A stretch of DNA of 22,198 nt from CF-118 sp035689345 (GCA_035689345.1 DASSLR010000007.1:1-22198); one strand, 5' to 3'. Positions 1 through 8,044 are shown, numbered from the stretch's first letter. Notes: a model not told the origin generated them from the letters alone. Program-made: numbers and translations.

Positions 1-114
1 AAGCCCCTCCCGGATCAGGTCAGCTTCCGTTCGGCCCTCCTCATGGGCGGCTCGAGCCAGGGTTCGCTTAAGTGATTCCGGCAGGTAAATGGTGGTTCGT
101 TGCACGCCATACAT
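1..114 (-). CDS. Ribbon-helix-helix (CopG/Arc-type) DNA-binding protein, 3'-truncated by window edge
   Basis: The first 38 codons are visible, reading MYGVQRTTIYLPESLKR at the N-terminus and continuing into an Ala/Glu-rich helix ending near EADLIREGL. The short basic beta strand (QRTTIYLP), followed by S-L-K-R and the A-A-x-E-E-G-R-T-E-A-x-L-I-R helix-turn, is the classic CopG/Arc or VapB-type ribbon-helix-helix fold, which binds operator DNA as a dimer. The ATG at 112-114 is preceded by a cluster of CTGTG/CACAG half-sites (135-152) that could be its own operator. Such proteins are often antitoxins, with the toxin gene just downstream. That gene would lie outside the window (left of position 1), so I cannot say whether this is an antitoxin or a lone regulator. 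The fold assignment is fairly sure; the role is inference. Confidence 0.8.
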   Translation of the reverse strand, partial: MYGVQRTTIYLPESLKRTLARAAHEEGRTEADLIREGL

Positions 115-134
115 AGTGCCATACGCTTGGAAAT

Positions 135-152
135 CTGTGACACAGCTGTGAT
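135..152. promoter_or_regulatory. Overlapping palindromes upstream of the RHH gene (putative operator)
   Basis: CTGTG (135-139), CACAG (141-145) and CTGTG (146-150) form two overlapping perfect inverted repeats: CTGTG-A-CACAG and CACAGCTGTG. They lie 21-38 bp upstream of the RHH start codon. Ribbon-helix-helix repressors commonly autoregulate by binding several short half-sites. The operator role is inferred from position and symmetry only. Confidence 0.4.
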
Positions 153-200
153 CCGAAACGCCGGATGTCAAGCGCTAATTGACGCTTTTGAGTTCAGAAA

Positions 201-277
201 TGGTCGGGGGCCCGGGATTTGAACCCGGGGCCTCACGGTCCCGAACCGTGCGCGCTGCCAAACTGCGCCAGCCCCCG
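201..277 (-). tRNA. tRNA-Pro, anticodon CGG
   Basis: The minus strand folds as a complete tRNA. The 7-bp acceptor stem pairs CGGGGGC with GCCCCCG and is followed by discriminator A and an encoded CCA (201-203). The D arm is GCGC/GCGC. The anticodon stem pairs CACGG with CCGTG around loop TTCGGGA, giving anticodon CGG (241-243). The variable loop is 5 nt, and the T arm pairs CCGGG with CCCGG around TTCAAAT. CGG reads proline CCG codons, which suits a GC-rich genome. An 8-bp inverted repeat (AGTTCAGA at 191-198, TCTGAACT at 280-287) brackets the gene. Confidence 0.97.
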
Positions 278-341
278 ACTCTGAACTTCTAGCGCGCGCG
301 GGTCGGCCGCGCGCCGGGACGAGAAGACAGATTCTAGGTGT

Positions 342-821
342 TCAGGCGGGGCTGTCGCCCTCCACGGCCGTGAGGAGCGTCCAGCAGTTGGAAATCGAGC
401 GGACCACGGTCAACGTGAGAATACCGCCGAGGATGTAGAAGCCGCCGCCGACTCCCGTGATCAGGCTGATCGCCGCCAGCAGATATACCACCCTGAAGGC
501 GAGGGTCAGGGCCGAGCCGGGTGTGAGCCGCGCCGGAGTTCGGAAGCGCACGTTGATCGCAAGGAAGGCGAGGTTCAGCGCCAGGATCTCCCAGCCCATC
601 GCCTGCTGGGGCTGCGGCGTGAGGACGATGGCCGAGATGATGATCTGCGTCGTCAGGATCACCAGGACCACGATCGCGCGCGGCTTGTAGACCGGATGGG
701 AAAGGATCTGCTTCAGGTGCATCGAGAGCGCGACGAAGAGCAGTCCGGTGATGGCCGCGTTGGCGGTGCCGATCATGATGTAGAAGTTCTGCCAGGCCGC
801 GGGATCGTTTCCGTAAGTCAT
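342..821 (-). CDS. Four-helix integral membrane protein of unknown function
   Basis: The protein has 159 residues. After a short polar N-terminus (MTYGNDPAAWQNF) it carries about four hydrophobic segments, around residues 14-34, 48-68, 77-92 and 108-145. Basic loops between them (HLKQ, YKPR, RFRTPAR) set the topology. No catalytic motif or known family signature is recognisable, so no function is offered. It lies 11 bp downstream of the thioesterase gene on the same strand, and the thioesterase follows the lipoprotein gene by 1 bp, so the three are probably one transcript starting near 1784. No clear Shine-Dalgarno sequence precedes the ATG (TAGAAATTTCTGCG-ATG). The tRNA-Pro gene lies downstream on the same strand. 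Confidence 0.75.
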   Translation of the reverse strand: MTYGNDPAAWQNFYIMIGTANAAITGLLFVALSMHLKQILSHPVYKPRAIVVLVILTTQIIISAIVLTPQPQQAMGWEILALNLAFLAINVRFRTPARLTPGSALTLAFRVVYLLAAISLITGVGGGFYILGGILTLTVVRSISNCWTLLTAVEGDSPA

Positions 822-832
822 CGCAGAAATTT

Positions 833-1252
833 CTAGGTGGTCGGCAGGTCGATCTTCGTGTCGGTCATCACCAGGGTCGCGGTCGCATCGGCGATCCGGG
901 TCCCATCATCCAGGCTTTCGACGAACGCATTCGTGTAAACGAGCGTCCGCCGCACCTTCTCCACCTGCCCCACCACGCGCACCCGCTCGCCCAGCCGCAG
1001 CGGCCGGCGGAACGAGACGGCCAGGCGCCCCGTGACGCCCGGGTGGCCGGCGTGCCATGCCGCCCATCCCACGGCCTCATCCAGCATCAGCGCCACCATC
1101 CCCCCGTGCGCCATGCCCGCCCAACTCTGAAACTTCGGCTCCACGGTGTACTCCGCCACCGAGCCCTCGGGGCCCGGCTCGAACTTCAGGCGCAGTCCAT
1201 CCGAGTTAAGCGGGCCGCATCCAAAGCAATGACCGTCCCACTCGACCTCCAC
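833..1252 (-). CDS. PaaI-family hotdog thioesterase
   Basis: This 139-residue single-domain protein has the features of PaaI/4HBT hotdog acyl-CoA thioesterases. It has an N-terminal CFGCGPLNSDGLRLKF segment, typical of the GC-containing PaaI subfamily. The core MAHGGMVALMLDEAVGWAA contains the HGG turn, with an acidic residue on the central helix. A beta sheet with the R-R-P-L-R-L-G-E-R motif follows. The family hydrolyses acyl- or aryl-CoA thioesters in the cytoplasm, but the acyl substrate cannot be told from sequence. The start is a GTG one base after the lipoprotein stop (TGA-G-GTG), implying translational coupling. Nearby acyl-CoA genes at 1826-4592 are divergently transcribed, so a shared role is possible but unproven. 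Confidence 0.88.
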   Translation of the reverse strand: MEVEWDGHCFGCGPLNSDGLRLKFEPGPEGSVAEYTVEPKFQSWAGMAHGGMVALMLDEAVGWAAWHAGHPGVTGRLAVSFRRPLRLGERVRVVGQVEKVRRTLVYTNAFVESLDDGTRIADATATLVMTDTKIDLPTT

Positions 1253-1253
1253 C

Positions 1254-1772
1254 TCAGGCCTTGCAGTGCCACGTGCCGGTCAGGTGCTCGGCGCCGGACT
1301 TGCCGGAATCGGCGTTGGTCAGAAGCGCGTCGATCGTTCCTGTCTGACCCGAGCGATCGAGCGTGAAGACGACCTTGTCAGAGCTGGACGTGTTCTGCCA
1401 CACCCGCACCTCATCGGTGGAGTGCAGCTGCACCGCGACGGCGCGCGTGTCGTAAGTGCCAGGACCGCCGTAGTTCTGGATGACGAAGTCGATCCCCCAC
1501 ACCGCCCCGGTCGCATCGATCGTTCCGTAGAACTTGTCCGACCACGTCTCGCCCGGCCGCGGCTTGGCGCCCGTGCAGGCAGACGTCTGGGTGCCCACGT
1601 CCGCGACGATGCCCGCCATGTGGCCCGTGACGTCCCCCGCAAGGTTGAGGTCCTGGTTCCACGTGGCCTGCACCGGCGCCACAGAAGGCGTGGCCTTCTG
1701 CGCTGCGCTGCTCTCGCCGCAGGCCGTTGCTAGTAGGACGCATAGGGCGACGATGCCCGCTCCACGGAGCAT
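1254..1772 (-). CDS. Predicted secreted lipoprotein, unknown function
   Basis: This 172-residue protein starts with a short lipoprotein signal peptide: MLRG, then the hydrophobic stretch AGIVALCVLLATA, then Cys18 followed by GESS. The lipobox (L-A-T-A-C) is acceptable but not ideal at -3. The mature domain is rich in beta-strand-like segments (GDVTGHMAGIV, GTIDATGAVWGIDFVIQNY, ADSGKSGAEHLTGTWHCKA) and ends in Trp-His-Cys. Two further cysteines, at SACTG and WHCKA, could form a disulfide. I recognise no family. The protein is likely membrane-anchored outside the cytoplasm. It is the first gene of the minus-strand run that continues with the thioesterase and the membrane protein. Confidence 0.75.
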   Translation of the reverse strand: MLRGAGIVALCVLLATACGESSAAQKATPSVAPVQATWNQDLNLAGDVTGHMAGIVADVGTQTSACTGAKPRPGETWSDKFYGTIDATGAVWGIDFVIQNYGGPGTYDTRAVAVQLHSTDEVRVWQNTSSSDKVVFTLDRSGQTGTIDALLTNADSGKSGAEHLTGTWHCKA

Positions 1773-1783
1773 GTGGTCTGAAA

Positions 1784-1790
1784 ATACTAA
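1784..1790. promoter_or_regulatory. Overlapping back-to-back -10 boxes between lipoprotein and phosphatase genes
   Basis: The 53-bp divergent gap 1773-1825 contains one AT-rich core. It reads TACTAA on the plus strand (1785-1790) and TAGTAT on the minus strand (1784-1789). On the minus side the box sits 11 nt before the lipoprotein ATG, close enough for a near-leaderless transcript. On the plus side a GGCGGAGAAAG Shine-Dalgarno precedes the phosphatase ATG. No -35 matches are obvious. The call rests on position and A/T content only. Confidence 0.35.
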
Positions 1791-1825
1791 CCGTGCAGGC
1801 CGGGGCGGAGAAAGTCCGCAATGCG

Positions 1826-2380
1826 ATGCGCGCCCTCGAGGCGGCGTACCTGATCGGCGTGGAGGGCGCGACCGAGATCTGGCTCGTCCGCCACGGCGAC
1901 TGCTACGAAGACATGATCGACGGCGATCTCGACCCGAGTCTGAGCGAGCTCGGCCGAGAGCAGGCGATGCGGCTGGCCCAGCGCGTCAGGCCCTTGCAGC
2001 GAGCGGCCGTCTATTCAAGTCCGTTCAAGCGGGCGGTCGAGACTGCGCGCACGTTTGCCGATGACGTGCGCATCGACAGCCGCCTGCTCGAGATCCCGCT
2101 CGAGTTCGGCGACGACGGCAGCTTTGAATTCACCGAAAAGCCGGAGGACGTGACCGCCCGGATGACCGCCTTCGTCGACGAGGTGGTTGAGGCGCATCCC
2201 GGTGAGCGCGTGATCGTCGTCGGCCACGCGGGCGCGATCGTCAACTACCTGTGCAGCGTCATGCGCCTCGAGCCGGGCATGCTGCGGATCCTTCCTTTCT
2301 ATACAAGCGTCAGCGTCGTGCGCGCGCTTGGCGACCGGCGGATGGTCGGCGCCCTGTGCGATGCGAGTCACCTCGATTGA
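1826..2380 (+). CDS. Histidine phosphatase (phosphoglycerate mutase-like) family protein
   Basis: The protein has 184 residues. The N-terminal EIWLVRHGD places the phospho-accepting His at residue 23 in the RHG motif. The second catalytic His is at about residue 134 in VIVVGHAGAI, and the acidic segment LLEIPLEFGDD contributes the proton-donor region. This is the full minimal core of the family, which removes phosphate from small phosphometabolites or phosphoproteins. The ATG at 1826 is preferred over further-upstream starts because a purine-rich GGCGGAGAAAG lies just before it and the family core begins about 20 residues later. The TGA stop overlaps the TTG start of the phosphotransferase gene, which in turn overlaps the acyl-CoA dehydrogenase. 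The substrate is therefore probably a phosphorylated intermediate of that acyl-CoA pathway (inference). Confidence 0.88.
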   Translation: MRALEAAYLIGVEGATEIWLVRHGDCYEDMIDGDLDPSLSELGREQAMRLAQRVRPLQRAAVYSSPFKRAVETARTFADDVRIDSRLLEIPLEFGDDGSFEFTEKPEDVTARMTAFVDEVVEAHPGERVIVVGHAGAIVNYLCSVMRLEPGMLRILPFYTSVSVVRALGDRRMVGALCDASHLD

Positions 2381-3302
2381 TCGCCGACGATCTCGAAAAG
2401 CAGATAGGGGAAAGAGTCCTCTCGATCGAGCCCATCACGGAGGGCCATTCGGGTTTCACCTACTGGGTGGAAACCGAGGCCGGCAAACGCTACGTGCTCC
2501 GGCTGCCGCCGCCCGGCGCGCGAATCGCGGCCACCGCGGATGTCGTGCGCCAGGGCCGGATCATGGCCTCGCTGCACGCGGCCGGCCTCCCCACCCCGGC
2601 CATTCCGTACATGAGCTCCGAGCCGGTCGTGGACGGACGGCCGTTCGTCCTCATGGAGCGCGTCGACGGCCTCCGCATCGAACCGACCAGCGAGCGCGAG
2701 AAACCTGAAGAGATAGCAGCCTCGGCGGTGGACGTTCTGAAGCGCCTGCACTCGCTATCTGTCGAAAGGTCGGGCATCGGCGGCGAAGAGCCGTTTCCGC
2801 TGGTCGCCGAGATGATGCGCTGGGCCATGCTCATGCAGCGGGCTCCGGAGGAGCTCACGACGCGCGCGGGTGAGCTCGGCGGGCTCCTGGCTGCAGGCGT
2901 TCCGGCCGAGCGAGCTCCGACGCTGGTGCACGGCGATTACCACTACGGGAACATGCTTTTCCGCGGGCCGGAGGTCGTGGCCGTGCTGGACTGGGAGATC
3001 GCCCAGATCGGGCAGCCGCTGATGGACCTGGGCTGCCTGGCGATCATGTCCCACCGCTCCCAGTTCAAGGACGCGGTCAGCCCCGGCGGGACCGTCGCCC
3101 TGCCGGATGCGGACCTTTTTGCCCTGTACGGCGTCGACGCGCGGGAGATGAACTGGTACGTGGCCATGTCGCTGTACAAGTACGCGGCGATCCTCGGCTA
3201 CAACCTCATGCTCCACCGCCGGGGCAAGAGGCCCGACCCGTTCTACGAGACCCTGACGACTACCATCACAGGCATGATCGACGAGGGGGTTGAACTTCTC
3301 TC

Positions 3303-3306
<4 letters not shown>
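2377..3306 (+). CDS. APH-fold phosphotransferase (FadE36 / ACAD11 kinase-domain type)
   Basis: The protein has about 309 residues. It has the aminoglycoside phosphotransferase fold: a glycine-containing N-lobe (ITEGHSGFTYWV), the nucleotide-side strand KRYVLRLPPPG, the Brenner motif HGDYHYGN near residue 184, and DWE near residue 205 for metal binding. The P-P-G-x-R and hinge-side VLMERVDG segments fit the subfamily found beside or fused to ACADs rather than true drug kinases. Known relatives (the N-terminal kinase domain of human ACAD10/11 and LvaA of the levulinate pathway) phosphorylate hydroxyacyl-CoAs. The best start is the TTG at 2377, whose TTGA overlaps the upstream stop. A GTG at 2356 is an alternative. 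It ends in ATGA shared with the ACAD start. Confidence 0.87.
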
Positions 3307-4589
<1,283 letters not shown>

Positions 4590-4592
<3 letters not shown>

Positions 4593-4790
4593 CCCCTCTC
4601 CCGCGGAGCGAGCGAGTCCTAAGTAGCCCCTCTCCCGCGCAGCGAGAGTCTTAAGTAGCCCCTCTCCCGCGGAGCGGGAGAGGGCAGGGTGAGGGTCTCT
4701 TACGCGCAGCGGGAGAGGGCAGGGTGAGGGCCTCTTAAGTAGCGTCCCTCTCCCGCGCAGCGGGAGAGGGCAGGGTGAGGGTCGTGTTAA
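4590..4790 (+). repeat. Five tandem palindromic repeat units, left flank of DUF559 cassette 1
   Basis: The block holds about five head-to-tail units (near 4590, 4624, 4656, 4702 and 4741). A full unit is TAGC, then 11-bp arms CCCTCTCCCGC and GCGGGAGAGGG around loop GGA or GCA, then tail CAGGGTGAGGG and a short TCTCTTAAG spacer. Units 3 and 5 are complete. Units 1 and 2 have lost the right arm and tail, and unit 4 lacks the left arm. The tails point toward the DUF559 gene. The block begins with the ACAD stop codon and fills most of the 243-bp gap to the DUF559 start. Confidence 0.92.
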
Positions 4791-4835
4791 GAGGGTGTTC
4801 CAAATTCCTGGTCAGCAGCCCAATGTTTTGTTCCA

Positions 4836-5210
4836 ATGCCCAAACCGCTGCTGATTACTCGAGCTCGCGAGCAACGTCAGATCATGAGTGACGCCGAACG
4901 TCGGCTTTGGCAAGAGCTACGCGGACGCCGATTCGCGGGGTACAAGTTCCGTCGACAGCGGCCGATCGGCCCATTCATCGCCGATTACTCGTGCATCGCG
5001 AATCGACTCATCGTCGAATGCGACGGTGATTCGCATGGGTTCGATGACCGGCAGCTGCGGGACGCTGCGCGCAGCGCCTGGCTAGAGCGCAATGGGTGGC
5101 GAGTGCTTCGGTTCTGGGAGCACGAGCTTCAGGACAGGGACAACGTGCTCGAGAGAATCTGGAATGCCCTCACCCTACCCTCTCCCGCAAGCGGGAGAGG
5201 GGCTGCCTAA
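4836..5210 (+). CDS. DUF559 / Vsr-like endonuclease-fold protein, cassette copy 1
   Basis: This 124-residue protein has the DUF559 signature: MSDAERRLW near residues 17-25, YKFRRQRPIG, FIADYSC with Asp50, and VECDG with Glu61 and Asp63. These are followed by His67 and NGWRVLRFWEHEL. The family is assigned to the PD-(D/E)XK/Vsr-like nuclease superfamily, and Asp50 and the E-x-D pair are the likely metal-binding residues. The final 15 or so residues (ALTLPSPASGRGAA) are translated from the right-hand palindromic repeat, so the gene has read into its flanking element. No Shine-Dalgarno precedes the ATG. A relative with roughly half of its core residues identical lies at 12905-13276 in the same sort of cassette. 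A DNA-cleaving or repeat-processing role is inference. Confidence 0.9.
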   Translation: MPKPLLITRAREQRQIMSDAERRLWQELRGRRFAGYKFRRQRPIGPFIADYSCIANRLIVECDGDSHGFDDRQLRDAARSAWLERNGWRVLRFWEHELQDRDNVLERIWNALTLPSPASGRGAA

Positions 5211-5277
5211 GAAGAATCTCCCGCAAGCGGGAGAGGGGCTGCCTAAGAAGAATCTCCCGCAAGCGGGAGAGGGGCTA
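5167..5277 (-). repeat. Three palindromic repeat units in inverted orientation, right flank of DUF559 cassette 1
   Basis: Read on the minus strand, these are the same element as at 4590-4790: arms CCCTCTCCCGC/GCGGGAGAGGG, here with a 2-nt loop, and tail AGGGTGAGGG on the gene-proximal unit only (5167-5177). Units 2 and 3 are shortened copies with a 36-bp period (5215-5250, 5251-5277). The block carries the end of the DUF559 reading frame (stop 5208-5210) on its left. On its right it abuts the TAG stop of ppk2, giving TAGCCCCTCTCCCGC as at the ACAD stop. Confidence 0.92.
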
Positions 5278-6138
5278 GACCACTTCGTACTTGGCCGGCA
5301 CCATCGACTGCGTGCTTCTGGGCGGTCGCGTGTAGCTGCGCTTCTGGCGCGGCGGCAGCTTGATCTCGTCGCGCGGCACGTCCTCGTACTTGATCTGCTT
5401 GAGCAGATGGCTGATCAAGTTCAGATGCGCCGAGCGCTTGTTGTCGGTCTCGACCACGTGCCACGGCGCTTCCTTGATGTCGCAGTTCGCGAACATCGTG
5501 TCCTTGGCCTCCGAGTAGTCGACCCACCGCGCCCGCGCCTGCAGGTCCATCGGGCTCAACTTCCATCGCTTCGTCGAGTCGCCGATCCGGGCCATAAAGC
5601 GGCGCTCCTGCTCCTCGTCGCTGACCGACAGCCAATACTTGATCAGAATGACGCCGGCGCGCACGAGCATCCGCTCGAACTGCGGACACGTGCGCATGAA
5701 GTCCTCGTACTCCTCGTCGGTGCAGAAACCCATCACGCGCTCGACGCCGGCGCGGTTGTACCAGCTGCGATCGAACAGCACCATCTCGCCCGCCGACGGC
5801 AGGTGGGCGATGTAGCGCTGGAAATACCACTGCGTCTTCTCGCGTTCGGTCGGTGCCGGCAGCGCCACCACGCGGCAGACGCGGGGATTGAGCAGCGCCA
5901 TGATGCGCTTGATCATTCCGCCCTTCCCCGCGGTGTCCCGGCCCTCGAAGATCACGACCACCTTCAGGCCGCGGAACTTGACCCACTCCTCGAGCTGGAC
6001 CAGCTCGGCCTGAAGCCGCCGCAGCTCCTTCTCGTAGCCCTTCTTGTCGAGCTCGACGGCGCGGCCGTTCTTGCCACCGGCGTGCTTGTTGCTGTGGTTC
6101 TTCTTGTTGCGCTTCTTCGGCCTGGTCTCGACCGCCAT
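5275..6138 (-). CDS. ppk2: Polyphosphate kinase 2 (PPK2)
   Basis: The protein has 287 residues, the usual size for a single-domain PPK2. It has Walker A GRDTAGKGG at 66-74, a lid-facing PTEREKTQWYFQRYI, Walker B LFDRSWYNRAG with Asp123, and the conserved RWKLSPMDLQARARW segment. PPK2 transfers phosphate between polyphosphate and nucleoside (di)phosphates in the cytoplasm. I favour the class I type from the overall motif pattern, but the preferred direction and nucleotide cannot be fixed from sequence. The first 28 residues are very basic and low complexity (PKKRNKKNHSNKH), perhaps for binding polyphosphate. The ATG follows the MBL-rhodanese stop after one base (TGA-G-ATG), so the two are cotranscribed. 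Its TAG stop merges into the palindromic repeat. Confidence 0.95.
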   Translation of the reverse strand: MAVETRPKKRNKKNHSNKHAGGKNGRAVELDKKGYEKELRRLQAELVQLEEWVKFRGLKVVVIFEGRDTAGKGGMIKRIMALLNPRVCRVVALPAPTEREKTQWYFQRYIAHLPSAGEMVLFDRSWYNRAGVERVMGFCTDEEYEDFMRTCPQFERMLVRAGVILIKYWLSVSDEEQERRFMARIGDSTKRWKLSPMDLQARARWVDYSEAKDTMFANCDIKEAPWHVVETDNKRSAHLNLISHLLKQIKYEDVPRDEIKLPPRQKRSYTRPPRSTQSMVPAKYEVV

Positions 6139-6139
6139 C

Positions 6140-7495
6140 TCAGTGCGGGATTGTCTCAGCCAGGTGCAGCCTTGTCACCCAGTCTTCGTACGGCGCGTTG
6201 ACGTGGATGATCTTCTTGATCCCGGCCTGCTCCAGGAGGCTGGCCGCGATGCCGGCCCTGTACCCGACGCCGCAGTGGACGGCCACCGGCGCGTCCCTCG
6301 GCAGGTCGCCCGCATGGTGGGGCACGTCCGGCACGTACATGTGGACGGCACCGGGCACGTGGCCGGAGCCCCACTCGTGGTCGTCGCGCGCGTCGACCAC
6401 CGTGACCTGCTCGCCGCTCAGGATCCAGCGGCCCATGTCCTCGATGGTCGCGCTTTCGAACTCGGACAGCGGCCTGCCTGACGCCTCCCAGGCCTCCATG
6501 CCCCCGTCGAGCGCGCCGGCGACGTTGTCGAAGCCGATGCGGTGGAGCTGGGTCTGGGCCTCGCGCTGCTGGTGGTCGGTTCCGCCGACCAGGACGATCT
6601 TGCGGTCGCGGGCGATGAGCCAGCCGACCCAGGCGCTGAAAGCCTCGCCCGGCAGCAGGCTCACCGAGTAGCTGCCGGGGATGTGGCCGCGGTCGTATTC
6701 GCGGCCCCCGCGGATGTCGATCACCGCCGCGCCCGAGTCCTTGAGGCTTGCGACCTCGTCGGCTTTCAGCTTCTTGGGCGCCGCCGGGTGACGGCCAAGC
6801 AGGGGCGCGCCGCGCGTGTTGATGGCGCCCATGTCGACGTAGTAGTCGGGATAGCGGTGCTGGTCGAGGATGCGCGCGAGGAACTGGATGACCTCGGTGG
6901 TCGTGAAGTACGGATTGCTCATCCGTTCCGCGCCGAGCGTCGTCTCGTGGCCGGCCCCGCCGCTGATGCCGCAGAACGAACCGCTGCCATGCGTCGGATA
7001 CACTGCCACCTCGTCGGGCAGGCCACGCAAGCGCACCTGCAGGGTGCGCAGCGATTCGAGACCGAGGTGCGCGGCCATGTGCGGGCCGAACAGGTCCGTC
7101 CGCGCCGTGCCGCCGACCATCACGGCGCCGCCGCTGAAGAGCGCTTTCGGGGTTCCCTTCTCCAGGACCAGGTAGCTCTTGTGATCGGGCGTGTGGCCAG
7201 GCGTGTAAATGGCGCGAATCGATACGCTGCCGAGCTTGACCTCATCGTCGGGCTGCAGCCCGTCGATGGAGGTGCCGGCCAGCGCCTTCAGCTCGCGCCC
7301 GCCCGAGACGAAGTCGTTGTGGGTGTGCGTGTCGAAGGCGCGCGTGACCGTGAAGCCCTGGCGCTCGGCGTAAGTGAGGTACTGGTCCACGTCGCGGACG
7401 GGGTCGATGACCACAGCCTGGTTCGCGTCCGGGTCGGCCACCACGAAGCTGGCGTTGCCCAGCTCCTTCGCCTCGAAGGGCTGCACGGTGAACAT
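6140..7495 (-). CDS. MBL-fold / double rhodanese protein (persulfide dioxygenase-like)
   Basis: The protein has 451 residues. The metallo-beta-lactamase domain (about 1-200) carries THTHNDFVSGG (His57, His59, Asp61), GHTPDHKSY (His101) and YPTHGSG (His169). Rhodanese domain 1 (about 245-345) has Gly in place of the active-site Cys (VLVGGTD). Rhodanese domain 2 (about 355-445) keeps Cys408 in VHCGVGYRAG. This layout matches ETHE1/CstB-type enzymes that oxidise persulfides to sulfite or thiosulfate. Two departures stand out. Phe replaces the second His of HxHxDH. The Asp expected in F-S-G-D is Gly123, so an ETHE1-like iron site may be incomplete; I recall similar Gly variants in related proteins. 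It sits between the YcxB-like gene (21 bp) and ppk2 (1 bp). Confidence 0.88.
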   Translation of the reverse strand: MFTVQPFEAKELGNASFVVADPDANQAVVIDPVRDVDQYLTYAERQGFTVTRAFDTHTHNDFVSGGRELKALAGTSIDGLQPDDEVKLGSVSIRAIYTPGHTPDHKSYLVLEKGTPKALFSGGAVMVGGTARTDLFGPHMAAHLGLESLRTLQVRLRGLPDEVAVYPTHGSGSFCGISGGAGHETTLGAERMSNPYFTTTEVIQFLARILDQHRYPDYYVDMGAINTRGAPLLGRHPAAPKKLKADEVASLKDSGAAVIDIRGGREYDRGHIPGSYSVSLLPGEAFSAWVGWLIARDRKIVLVGGTDHQQREAQTQLHRIGFDNVAGALDGGMEAWEASGRPLSEFESATIEDMGRWILSGEQVTVVDARDDHEWGSGHVPGAVHMYVPDVPHHAGDLPRDAPVAVHCGVGYRAGIAASLLEQAGIKKIIHVNAPYEDWVTRLHLAETIPH

Positions 7496-7516
7496 GCGGC
7501 TAAATGATGCGCTCGT

Positions 7517-8035
7517 TCAGAAAAGGAAGAACGATCTCGGGGTCGGCTTCAGGAGGCCTCGGCGCGCGAGGTGGTCGAGCAGCGGCTTTGGGTCGGGCAC
7601 GAACTTCAGAGCAAGGAAGTTCACCGACGAACGCCCCACCACCAGGTAGAAGAAACGGTCGTCGACGTACGCCTTGGTGTACGCGTCCCAGCGGGTGGTT
7701 TGACTCGCCGCCGCCCCCTGGGTCGTGTACGACTCGTCGGTGGCGACAAAGTGGATGCGGCCCTGGTTTCGCCGGTCGGCGCCAACAGTCCGGGCGACGA
7801 CGAACGTGCCGGCGGTGCTGGCTACGAGGATCACGAGAGCGATTCCGATCGAGTAGGTGACGTCTGCCTCCCAGCCGACCTCGGCAGCCAGCAGCAGCGC
7901 CAGCACTATCACGACGAGCGCGCCGAGCGCGAGCCAGCGCCCGCTGCTCCACCAGAGGAAACGCATCACTGCGGGCGTGAAGTAGTTCACGTCCCCGTCA
8001 CTGTCGCCTTCGGCCAGGATCGGCACGGCGCCCAT
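7517..8035 (-). CDS. Two-TM membrane protein with YcxB-like C-terminal domain
   Basis: This 172-residue protein has two adjacent transmembrane segments (about 34-52 and 60-82) separated by a short EVGWEADVTYS loop. A soluble domain follows with DESYTTQGAAASQTTRWDAYTKAYVDDRFFYLVVGRSS. That pattern (a strand, then W-x-x-x-x-K, then a strand) is the YcxB-like/PH-like domain seen in many small bacterial membrane proteins. Its function is unknown. The C-terminus is hydrophobic (PRSFFLF). It is the promoter-proximal gene of the minus-strand set that continues with the MBL-rhodanese and PPK2 genes. Its start is only 21 bp from the divergent VOC gene, so promoter elements must overlap coding DNA. Confidence 0.75.
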   Translation of the reverse strand: MGAVPILAEGDSDGDVNYFTPAVMRFLWWSSGRWLALGALVVIVLALLLAAEVGWEADVTYSIGIALVILVASTAGTFVVARTVGADRRNQGRIHFVATDESYTTQGAAASQTTRWDAYTKAYVDDRFFYLVVGRSSVNFLALKFVPDPKPLLDHLARRGLLKPTPRSFFLF

Positions 8036-8044
8036 TGTGGGCGC

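Noticed and set aside
2251..2376. Upstream extension of the phosphotransferase frame
   Set aside because: It overlaps the end of the histidine phosphatase in another frame and encodes an Arg-rich stretch foreign to the family; the TTG at 2377 gives the usual coupled junction.
4656..4701. Repeat hairpins as ordinary intrinsic terminators
   Set aside because: The stems are strong, but no U-run follows either arm, and the conserved G-rich tail, tandem copies and nuclease association are not explained by termination alone. A secondary terminator effect remains possible.
4836..5210. DUF559 proteins as part of a restriction-modification or Vsr mismatch-repair system
   Set aside because: No methyltransferase gene is adjacent to either copy; both lie alone between unrelated convergent genes and are flanked only by repeats.
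5167..5277. Possible CRISPR array (regular repeats with palindromes)
   Set aside because: Units are adjacent with no unique spacers of 30-40 bp, the copies differ in which parts they retain, and no cas genes are present.
5092..6201. Long plus-strand reading frame of 369 codons opposite ppk2
   Set aside because: It is rich in Arg/His/Leu and built from the repeats at its start. The opposite strand encodes a full PPK2 with all motifs, so this is a GC-rich antisense shadow.
6542..7507. 321-codon plus-strand frame opposite the MBL-rhodanese gene
   Set aside because: No domain signature and a composition typical of antisense frames. The minus strand holds clear catalytic motifs.
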